This document shows positions 56,374 through 64,000 of a stretch of 64,000 nt of DNA, in pieces. Source of the stretch: Cephalopachus bancanus (taxonomy: Eukaryota > Chordata > Mammalia > Primates > Tarsiidae); contig JAPVLO010000381.1 in NCBI GenBank assembly GCA_027257055.1, positions 992,001 through 1,056,000 of the forward strand, read 5' to 3'. The notes beneath the pieces were generated by a model. That model was not told where the DNA came from. It searched no databases and saw only the letters and a list, made by a program, of their open reading frames with translations. Position 1 is the first letter of the stretch. Each line of letters opens with the position of its first letter. The translations under genes were made by a program, and so were the position numbers.

Positions 56374-56667
56374 ATTTTTTTTTTTTTGAGTTGGAGTCTC
56401 ACTCCATGGCCCAGGCTGGAGTGCAGTGGCACACTCATGGCCACCCCAGCATTGAGCTGCTGGGCTCCGGCGATCCTTCCACCTCAGCCTTCCAAGTAAC
56501 CGGAACTACAGGCACGCACCACCATGCCCGGCTGATTTTTCATTTATTGTAGAGACGAGGTCTCGACAAGTTGCCCAAGCTGGTCTCAAACCCGTGGGCT
56601 CAGGCAATCCATTCACCTCAGCCTCCCAAAGTGCTGGGATGATAGACTGAGCCACTGAACCCCACCC
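56374..56667 (-). mobile_element. Alu SINE
   Basis: A full-length antisense Alu with T12 tail, GAGTTGGAGTCTCACTCC to CACTGAACCCCACC. Confidence 0.95.
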
Positions 56668-56786
56668 ACGTATGTATCTTGATGTGGGAAGTGTGTATTG
56701 GAGACTTGCCCTATGCTCCTCCCCAAAGAGCCTGTGTTCACGACCACATAATGCACAGGAATTAGCCCTTTGAAGACCCACATTTT

Positions 56787-57079
56787 GGCCGGGTGCAGGG
56801 GCTCACACCTGTAATCCCGCACTGCGGGAGCCAGAGACGAGAAGGTTGCCTGAGCCCAGGGGTTCGAGAGCAGCCTGGGCAATTTGCTGAGACCTCATCT
56901 CTACAATAAATCAAAAAATTAGCCCAGCGTGGTGGCGCACAGCTGTATAGTTCCAGCTACTTGGAAGCCTGAAGCAGAAAGATCTCCGAGCCCAGCAGGT
57001 CGAGGCTGCAGTGGCCATGAGCATGCCACTGCACTCCAGGCTGGATGACAGAGTGAGACTCTGACTCAAAAAAAAAAAG
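56787..57079 (+). mobile_element. Alu SINE
   Basis: A sense Alu, GGCCGGGTGCAGGGGCTCAC, ending GACTCTGACTC plus A-run. AAGACCCACATTTT (56773) and AAGACTCACATTTT (57080) form the duplication. The left arm reads CCCGCACTGCGGGAGCC, with part of the CAGCACTTTGGG segment changed. Confidence 0.96.
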
Positions 57080-57093
57080 AAGACTCACATTTT

Positions 57094-57889
57094 GAGTTTT
57101 AAAATTTCTCACTTTGGTTAAAATAATGAGTAGCTGTTGATATGGAAACAAATGTGTTTTGTGTCAAATGTTACATTTAATTATAGTCCAAGTTCAGAGT
57201 AGCTGAAGATTTTTGAAAGGTGCTCATTTTAAAAATGAATGGAGTAAAAGCTGATCTTAAACATTCTACTCTCAGAAACATTTTCTCCAAAATAACAGTA
57301 TCAGGAACCAGTATCAGGTAAAATCTACAATTAGCCTACTGTTTTCTTAGTTTTGTTCTTGTTTGCTGAGTGCCATTGGGAACCCTTGCAAAGTTAGCAT
57401 CTACAATGGAAGAAGTAGGCCATACAGCCAGCCAAGATTTTGTACCTTTTAAAAGTGCGGCAAGCGCTAAATCAAGTTTTTAAAAGTAATGTCACATCAG
57501 AAGTGATGGCAATAGATCCTGACACTGGGTTGATACCAGAACCTCGGGTACATACACCGCCGATCGCTCTGGGGAAGAGACATGGCAAAGGCCCCCCGTA
57601 GAAAATGGGCAGCCCAGACTCCCAGAATCTTCTACACAAACCTCAAGCTTTACTAATAGTCATTAAAATATTATTTTAGGCAAAATGCCTGAGGATGTAT
57701 TAACATCCTTTTGTAGCCATTTGTGGATCGAATAAATGAATATAGATTTTGCTTTAATTTTTAAGTTAGAAAAGCATGGTTGAGCAATATAGATTTGCAG
57801 TAGTAGTTTTTCTAATGGGCATTTGGTGAGAAGGCATTTACTTGGTTTGCTGATAGAATCTGCTTTATAAAATATTACCCATGCTGAGC
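57094..57889. other. unique AT-rich DNA
   Basis: No repeat recognised apart from the possible pseudogene fragment noted separately. Confidence 0.4.
57406..57601 (+). pseudogene. possible broken coding fragment, parent unknown
   Basis: An ATG at 57406 opens 25 codons to a TAA at 57481. The next frame then reads 39 codons (57482-57598) containing VMAIDPDTGLIPEP before a TAG. Together they look like a coding text with one frameshift. I do not recognise the parent, see no poly-A or target repeats, and cannot exclude chance. Confidence 0.2.
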
Positions 57890-57894
57890 ATTTT

Positions 57895-57944
57895 TAGGCA
57901 TCTTGGTGAGATCTTGTCTCGACAATAAATCAAAAAAGTAGCCC
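57895..57944 (+). mobile_element. Alu internal fragment
   Basis: CTTGGTGAGATCTTGTCTCG followed by ACAATAAATCAAAAAAGTAGCC is the left-arm/linker part of the local Alu type. Both ends are missing. Confidence 0.75.
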
Positions 57945-57969
57945 TATTAAATCAATTCATCTCAATTAA

Positions 57970-58193
57970 TTGATAGATATAAGTAGGTAGGCAGGCAGAT
58001 AGACATAGATATAGATAGATGATAGGTAGATAGAGATGATAGAGATGATAGATAATGATAGATGGATGGTAGACAGACTGATGAGAGACACGGAAAGAGA
58101 AGATAGTAGATGACTGACAGAAACAGAGTATAGAGATGATAGGCAGAGAGAGATGACAGATGATAGAGGTGGTTGATAACGATAGATATCCGT
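57970..58193. repeat. degenerate GATA-type tetranucleotide tract
   Basis: Repeated GATAGAT, GATGATA, GGTAGATA and GAGATGATAG units over about 220 bp, with interruptions. The minus-strand 'SIIYHLSLPIIS' frame is a product of this tract. Confidence 0.9.
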
Positions 58194-59479
58194 TGATCTG
58201 TGATCTGGCTTCACTGCCAGGATCTTTGCTTAATGAGTGCCACTGGTTTTTAATGTCTTTTGTTGTGTTAGTTTTCAACCACCTGTTACACTGTTTTTGT
58301 TTGTGGGAAGAACATGACAGGGCATGATTTAAAGGCTTACTTTCACCCACTCCACTTTCTTCCCCAAACACTTGGAAAATTGAGCAGAATGCTTCATCTC
58401 AAATTAAATTTGCATATTTGAAGCCATAGATTGAGGAGCCAGTATGTGCTGAATGAAGGTAAGGAAAGAGCTGGAAGGCCAAAGCAGGCCGGCAAGGCTG
58501 AAGGGAGGCGAGTCCCGCTAGCAGCTCCTGGCGGAAGGAACGTTCACGGCATATCTGTTCTCTGCCTCTTATATCTTGGACCTCAAAACCATGGAACTCT
58601 CACTTCCAGCTCAGCAAGAATGAAGCAAAACTATATTAGATATTCAATGTGCAGAGGGGGCTGGCATATTCTTGTTTGTGCCTGGCAGGAATTCTCATCC
58701 ACGCTTCTACCGATACCAGTTTAGCAATTCTGACTTGTCCAAGGTGAGGGCCAAGACGTGTCCACCCCTCTCACACTTTGTGTATATAAACGGTAAAGGT
58801 GAAACATTGCAGCATTCAACGTTTTGCATCAGGGCCTGAATCCTGCTGCACCAAAAAGTGAAACCGCGCCCTCATGGGTGCTTCATTCCCGCTGCTGTCA
58901 CCCGCGCAAGGCAGACACACAGAAAACAGACAGATCCAAAGGAGGATCCCCCTCCTTTTCCTTCTTTTGCTGTCTGGTAATTTCTCACAGTGAGCTGCTT
59001 CTCCCAGCCCCCCGTGGCAGGTGGTCTCCAGAGTGGTGGCCACCAATACTCCTCTGACTTCTTCGTTCTGTGCTTATGTGGAAAATGGACTCCTAAATCA
59101 TAACGTCTCAAAATGTAAGAAGTGTGACCTAAAACTTCACCACATTAGTTCCATGATTGTGGATATAAGGCTTTAGAGGTCCACAGCTAATGGCACCAAC
59201 CCTGTCCTCAGTCTCTTTGGTGTCACGTCACAGCCTGAGAGAAAGCCCTGGTGGCATCCAAGTGATGTCATTGCTGCTGCCCTCATGGCAGCTTGACAGG
59301 GGAATGGACACACTGAAAATCCAAAGAAGGACACAGTTAAGCAGTGAAATATTGTTAGAAATACCATTAGAAATTCTGGGGTAGAAAAAGAGGGTTTCAC
59401 TTTTTATAACTTTTTCCCCCCAGGCCAGTGAGATGTTAGCCAGGCACCCTCTCAAAAGTTGAAGAGATAATAATGCCTT
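58194..59479. other. unique DNA upstream of the CpG island
   Basis: No interspersed repeat recognised. GGTGTCACGTCACAG at 59219 contains a CRE half-site pair (ACGTCA), isolated. No exon recognised. Confidence 0.4.
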
Positions 59480-59720
59480 GTAATATCTCAGGAAAGCATA
59501 TTCTTAGGTTTTAAAAAATAGGTTACAAGATTGCATGTAAATAGTGATCTAAGCTGTTTAAAATGTGTTTAAACACTCATATAAAAGTCTGGAAGAGTAT
59601 ACTCCAGGAGGTGAACAATTTATCTCTAGGAGTAGAGTTACAGGGAGACATTCACTCTTAATTTATTGTCTGAATATCTTACAAACATCATTTTTCATTT
59701 AAAAATCAATGGCGATATTT
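59480..59720 (+). mobile_element. L1/HAL1-like 3' tail
   Basis: GATTGCATGTAAATAGTGATC, AGTATACTCCAGGAGGTGAAC and AATTTATCTCTAGGAGTAG resemble the end of an old L1/half-L1. Diverged and tentative. Confidence 0.45.
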
Positions 59721-60687
59721 CTGTGGGGGGGGTGTGCAGAGACAGAGAGAGAAGGAGGGAGAAAGGACTCAGGGTAGACTGGAAACCCTATCGCCAGACC
59801 CCAATAGTGAAGGCAGGGATAAAATTACGGTACCAGGCCATTTAAACAAGTGGGCTGCTGGCTGTTCAAATCTAGTTTATTTGCTTTCCCTTGGTGACCC
59901 CGCTACAGAAACAGCCTGGGCAGCAACAGGCCGAGTGAAAGCAGACGTGAGGCATTTTCGTTCGTTCGTGCTGTGGGCAGCTTGTCCTGCCGGAGGGTTG
60001 GGTCGCGGCCGCCCCGGAGCACACGCCCGGCCGGAGGAACAGGACGCAGGTAGCTGTGAACCCCCCCCCCCGAGGGCCATCCGCAGAGCAGGGGCGTGCC
60101 GCGGCGAGCGGGCCAAGGGAAAGGCTGGTCATCCGGATGCGGGGCTGAGCCCCAGTCTGCCAGTTTCACGTGGGAAATGCCTTCCGGGAGGAGGGAGGCC
60201 CCTCCGGCCGAAGCCCCGCGCGGAGACCCGAACGGAGCCTCGGGCCGGCCGCAGCGGCGACGGGGGGCGCACGGGACGGCGGGGCGGGGCTGGCCCCCGG
60301 GGCCGCGGGGACGGGGCGGCCCCTCCTCCCCGGGGCTCCCGCCTGGCGGCGCACGCGCGCCTGGGAATCCGGGGCTGCCTCCTCGTCCCCAGAAACGCGC
60401 CGCGCCGGGGCTGTGCTTTTCGGGTCCACGCTGCGGGCAGGGCCCGGCCCCGAGCCCCGGCCCCGCGGGGTCGTCCCTCGGGCTTCTCGCCGTCCCCTGG
60501 AGCGCCCCGGAGCGGACTTGTGGGCCGCCCCGCAGGCTGTGGAGGGAGCCCGACTCGGCCCGGGGAGCAGCCCAACGCGCAGCCGCCGTCTCCGCGGGCC
60601 TCGGAAAAGTCGCGTCCGCCTGGGTCGTCGTCTCTTCCCGAACGTTTCCCCACCGAGCCGCCCCGGGAAGGGGCTGCCGACGTGGGA

Positions 60688-60776
60688 GGGGGCGGGGCCC
60701 GGCCGGGAGGGGCGGGCCGTGCCGGGGGGGGGGGGTGCAGCCGAGAGGGGGCGAGGCACGGCGGAGGGGCGGGGCC
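60688..60776. promoter_or_regulatory. cluster of GC boxes (Sp1/KLF type)
   Basis: Three GGGCGG-containing boxes lie within 90 bp, 115-200 bp upstream of the TATA box. A G12 run lies between them at 60724-60735. Confidence 0.7.
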
Positions 60777-60889
60777 GCCTTCCCCAACCTGGCGGCCTGC
60801 GGGCCGCGGGCCCGACGCCCGCTGCTCGCGCGGGACTCTTATTTTGAAGGCGCGGGCGGCGGCGTGCGAGCCGGGCGGGCGCCGGCGGG

Positions 60890-60896
60890 TATATAG
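60890..60896 (+). promoter_or_regulatory. TATA box
   Basis: TATATAG stands alone in a GC-rich context (GCGGGTATATAGCGGGAGC). Initiation would be expected near 60918-60925. GC boxes lie upstream and a donor-like site lies downstream. Confidence 0.7.
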
Positions 60897-60919
60897 CGGG
60901 AGCCGCGGCGGCCCGCGCG

Positions 60920-60958
60920 GGAGTCCGAGTCGCCGCCGCCGCGCGCCGCAGGCCCGAG
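60920..60958 (+). other. candidate non-coding first exon
   Basis: From the expected start near 60920 to the donor CCCGAG|GTAGGG (GT at 60959-60960) is about 39 nt, with no ATG. Short non-coding first exons are common. A downstream donor or a different start is possible, since the island has many GGT contexts. Confidence 0.45.
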
Positions 60959-61816
60959 GTAGGGGGCGGCGCCGGCCGCGTCGCCGGCCGAGGGGCGGGC
61001 GGGCCGGGGCCGAGCCCGCGCCCCCTCCGGGCCGCGCGAGGCAGACGCTCCGGGAGGCGCGGGGCCGGCGGGGCGTGCGGGGCCGCCGAGGCCTTAGGGG
61101 GGCGCCGGTCGCGCCGCGGGGCGGGCCGGGGGTCGGCCGGGGCCGCGGCGCGGGGACCTGCCGGGCGGGCCAGTCTCGCTCGCTCGCGCGCCGAGCTCCA
61201 GGGCCCCAGACGCGGCGGGGACCGCCCGGGGTCTCGGGGCGGCGGGGGGCGCCGGGGACCCGCCCGGGCCGCCCGCCCGGCTCGCGGGGGTCGTCGGCCC
61301 GCGCCCGGCGGGTTCCTGTCGCGGACGCCCCGGGGCCCGCCACGTCCCGGGACCCCCCGGGGCCGGGGGTCGCGGCCCGACCCAGAGGCAGCGCTCTTCC
61401 TTCCGGCGAGGGAGCGCTTTCTTCCCGGGACCCGCAGGCCGTGGCTCCGGGGCGAGCGGCCCGCGTGGACTCGCGTTCTTCCCGGCCACGGGACGGGCCG
61501 GAGAGCGCGGACTGACGCGCCTGGGGGGCTTGCGGTCTGCCCGGGGCGGGGCGGGCGGGGGAGGTGGGGGCCGGCCAGGCCGCCAGTCTGGGCTTCGCGT
61601 GTCGCCGCCTCTGGGCTTTGTCTTCAGGACCAGGAGTGGGGTGGGTGGTCCGCGCCGGGCCGCGTCCGGCGGGGTCCGTGCGAGATGCCCCCTCCACGCG
61701 CGCCCTCGGCGCCGGAAAGCCGTCCCGAGTGGGGAGCGGGCGGGTGGGGGACGTGCCCGATCGCCTGGGTGTGCGCGCAGCGCTGGTCTGGGTGGTCTGG
61801 GGCCCACCTGCTTCCA

Positions 61817-61824
61817 TGACGTCA
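61817..61824. promoter_or_regulatory. cAMP response element (perfect CRE)
   Basis: TGACGTCA within the 10-bp palindrome ATGACGTCAT at 61816-61825. This is the full-site target of the CREB/ATF/CREM family. Confidence 0.65.
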
Positions 61825-61864
61825 TGCCTCCGAGCCCTTCGGATGGGGCTGCCGCATGCTTCAG

Positions 61865-61872
61865 TGACGTCA
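61865..61872. promoter_or_regulatory. second cAMP response element (perfect CRE)
   Basis: A second TGACGTCA exactly 48 bp after the first. The surrounding GCTTC(C)A..TGACGTCATG is also repeated (61810-61826 and 61858-61874), so the pair may come from a short tandem duplication. Confidence 0.65.
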
Positions 61873-61958
61873 TGACCCTGAGGCTGGCCTAGTGAGCCAC
61901 AGGTCGACGTCCTACCCCCTTGGTTGTTTCTGTGTGTCTTCCTGGGCTCCACATACAG

Positions 61959-61987
61959 CTTTGAGTTGACTACTAAAAATCTTTCAG
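61959..61987 (+). other. candidate 29-nt exon or end of an alternative first exon
   Basis: The donor CTTTCAG|GTAAGAG (GT at 61988-61989) is near-consensus. Upstream, a pyrimidine-rich stretch (TTGTTTCTGTGTGTCTTCC) ends at CCACATACAG, an acceptor-like site, defining a possible 29-nt exon from 61959. Alternatively a start just downstream of the CRE pair would make a longer first exon ending at the same donor. Confidence 0.35.
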
Positions 61988-62106
61988 GTAAGAGAATAAA
62001 CATTGAATGCCACCCCGTAGCATTGAGATTGATCGTCACGATTTACTGTGTTGCCTTCTTAAGCCAAAAAGTAGTATTTTTGATGCTTCAATCGCGAGTT
62101 GTATGA

Positions 62107-62440
62107 GTTGTACTGCTTTTGAAGGTGGTAGCGTCACTTTTTTTCCTAAATACTGTTTCCCCTAGGTTATAGTAAGTCTTTCGCTCTACCGTATTTGAAG
62201 CAACCGATTATTTCTGAATTATAAAGCATCTCCTGGAAATTATCAAGGAGCCCACAGTTCTCATGGTGCTAAAGTCGTTATCGCAAGAGAAAATTATTAG
62301 TTCAAGCAAATATTCATTATCCAAACAATTGTTGATATTTTTCCCCTCTTTCCATATCTCTTTCAGTCATTGGAAACTATAAAAATATGTATCCGACGTT
62401 GTGCTTTGTGTGTATTTTCACTACAAAAACCTTGCTTCAA
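62107..62440. other. unique AT-rich DNA, presumed intron
   Basis: No repeat or exon recognised. If transcription starts in the CpG island, this is intron 1. Confidence 0.35.
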
Positions 62441-62452
62441 AATGTGTTATAC

Positions 62453-62731
62453 AGCTAGACACAGTGGTTCAAGCCTGTAATCCCAGCACTTTGGGAGGCA
62501 GAGGTGAGAGCATTGCCTGAGCTCAGGGGTTGGAGACCAGCCTGATGATACTGCGTTTCTACAATAAATTAAAAAAATTAGCCAGGCGTGATAGCGCATG
62601 CCTGTAGTTCCAGCTACTTGGAAGACTGAGGCGGAAGGATCGCCTGAGCCCAACAGGTCGAGGCTGCAGTGGTCGTGAGTGTGCCACTGCACTCCAGCCT
62701 ACGCGACAGTGAGACTCTGATTCCAAAAAAA
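62453..62731 (+). mobile_element. Alu SINE
   Basis: A sense Alu, AGCTAGACACAGTGGTTCAA to GACTCTGATTCC plus A-run. AATGTGTTATAC (62441) and AAAGTATTATAC (62731) form the duplication. A few bases are missing around CAGCCTGATGATACTGCG. Confidence 0.95.
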
Positions 62732-62742
62732 AAGTATTATAC

Positions 62743-64000
62743 TTTTTTAGCACTTATTTCAAAAGATCCAGATAAACATTGGGTTATCGAAGTTCACTAT
62801 TTCAAAAATTGCCTTTCATTTGCTGTCTTGTAAAGTAACCCTCTTCAAGTAAATGGCAGAAGTAGACACACAAGATACACCTTGAAAAAATGATAGAGCC
62901 CTAAAAGGTTCTTTGAGAGTGCTCCTGGTGTGTTAGACATATTAGCCCGTTCTAGTAACATTGAGATGCAGCACAGGAAACGGAACTCTACCTGATTCTA
63001 AAGAAGGGCGGGGGGAAGGTGAGGGTTTTCTCCGGATCACAGCTTTCCTGGGTGTTCAGCCCTAGAGACCCCTCTCGAGATTGCGCTGATTCAAGGGATT
63101 TACAAAAGGGGGAGGTTCTGTATCAGGTTCTTATCAGAGGACAAAGAGTTGGGGATGGCAGATGAGGAAGGTTACTCCCCAGAGTCTTGGTGAGCAGCAA
63201 GCAGTGGCCAGACGGGAGAAGGGATGGAGCTGAGTGGGAGTGAAGAAAGCCTGAGGTGTTGGGGCCGGAAAAAGGCCATTTTGAAACTTGTGGCACGTGC
63301 AGTTTTCTCCAACCCCAGGGACCACGTCAGGCCCAGATTTCTTCCTGAGCCGTAAATCTCAGCAGGCGTATTGGTTATGCGCTTCCAGGCCAACCATCGT
63401 TGGTAACGTAAGCCGCTCCAGTTAGGGGAGCCATTCTTCCCCGTGTGTTTCGGGTGATGACTGCAAGGAAACTGGCTGTCCCTATGGGATGTCTGGCGTC
63501 ACGGCCAAGTCCCCCTACTGGTTGCGCGCAGCCCAGCTGCCAGAGTTCCACCACTGTGGTGAGCTCAGACGGGGGTGTTCACAGTCTGGCATGGGCTGTC
63601 GGAAGGCATAAAGACTGGATGGAAAAGATTTCCTCCTAAAGGAGACGCTGCCATTTGCAGGCAAGGTGTGTCAGCCAGAAGAGATAAGCATTAGCCATTT
63701 TCCGGTTTTTATTGGCAAAAACTTTGTGTTTTTTCATAGGGGGGTTAAAAATAGATTCATGAGAAGATGCAGAAAGCCAGGTAAAAGGAATAGACACTGA
63801 AGTCTCACCAATGAGGGGGAGAAAAGAGAACCAACCTTTGTTAAACGGCGGTTACTAGCCGGGCCCTTTAGTTCTCAAGCCATTCTCTGAGGTGGGCCTA
63901 CTGCATTTCTGGCATCACAGGACTGGGATCAGGTATCCCCTCCAAACAGAAATGTCATACCACTGGACTGCCCAGTGGAAGCTCTAGGCCTGCCGTGACC
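62743..64000. other. unique DNA, presumed intron
   Basis: About 1.25 kb to the window end with no repeat recognised. No ATG-containing exon with clear splice sites was found. Confidence 0.4.

Larger units (their letters stand above)
59960..61800 (+). promoter_or_regulatory. CpG island, probable gene promoter
   Basis: About 1.8 kb of very GC- and CpG-rich DNA, sharply different from its flanks. It holds GC boxes at 60688-60699 (GGGGGCGGGGCC), about 60709 (AGGGGCGGGC) and 60765-60776 (AGGGGCGGGGCC), an E-box CACGTG at 60167-60172, a TATA box at 60890 and a donor-like site at 60959. It is largely free of interspersed repeats. Long frames on both strands (593 codons plus, 636 minus) arise from the lack of A/T-rich stops and are not coding evidence. 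Direction is inferred from the TATA box and donor; bidirectional use cannot be excluded. The gene is not identified. Confidence 0.9.

Noticed and set aside
59734..61515. 593-codon plus-strand frame through the CpG island
   Set aside because: It is Arg/Gly/Pro/Ala-rich low-complexity text in very GC-rich DNA. A 636-codon minus-strand frame covers the same DNA (60129-62039), as expected when stop codons are rare. It runs through the TATA box and donor.
61867..62039. Minus-strand frame continuing out of the CpG island to 62039
   Set aside because: The ATG lies in presumed intron sequence and the frame exists only because the island lacks stops.

Overview
This window is nuclear DNA from a primate. 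It carries about 40 dimeric 7SL-derived Alu elements (roughly a sixth of the sequence), several L1 fragments, MIR fragments, hAT and mariner DNA transposons, many (TG)n tracts, and one large CpG island. Most Alus share a sequence type unlike the usual human J/S/Y copies: the internal segment reads TACAATAAATCAAAAA, the tail starts GACTCCAACTC before the A-run, and the right arm carries GCCCAGCAGGTCGAGGCTG. Only a few copies are plain AluJ-like. I infer a strepsirrhine, most likely a lemur. No loris/galago-type tRNA-Alu hybrid was seen. The species call is inference.

Layout. 1-5.9 kb: GC-moderate unique DNA with a 50-bp minisatellite, an LTR-like fragment and Alus. 5.9-10 kb: a patchwork of antisense L1 pieces interrupted by Alus. 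10-16.5 kb: unique DNA with Alus, a MIR and an hAT MITE. 16.5-17.2 kb: a (TG)n tract followed by two mariner pieces facing each other. 18.2-19 kb: an hAT MITE broken by two Alus. 21-22 kb: antisense L1 with an (AC)n tract. 26.2 kb: a 13-bp minisatellite. 27.2-27.8 kb: two tandem Alus sharing one target site. 29.5-30.4 kb: a longer, internally deleted mariner. 32.4-33.4 kb: a sense L1 3' end. 34.2 and 38.5 kb: two unrelated minisatellites, both with a 37-bp period. 44-46 kb: four (TG)n tracts. 49.9-50.5 kb: a mariner of a second family. 52.6-54.9 and 57.1-59.5 kb: the largest repeat-poor blocks.

The only strong evidence of a gene is at the right end. A CpG island (about 59.96-61.80 kb) contains GC boxes, a TATATAG box at 60890 and a splice-donor-like site at 60958/60959, so a short non-coding first exon on the + strand is likely. 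About 0.9 kb further on are two perfect CRE palindromes (TGACGTCA) 48 bp apart, and then a possible small exon with a good donor at 61987/61988. I read this as the 5' end of a gene running rightward out of the window, with a possible cAMP-responsive second promoter. I cannot name the gene.

I found no intact protein-coding gene, tRNA, rRNA or CRISPR array. Long open frames in the window are explained by GC-rich composition, Alu antisense frames, dinucleotide repeats or transposon relics. Repeat family names come from recognising consensus features by eye, and boundaries are generally good to about 5-20 bases.
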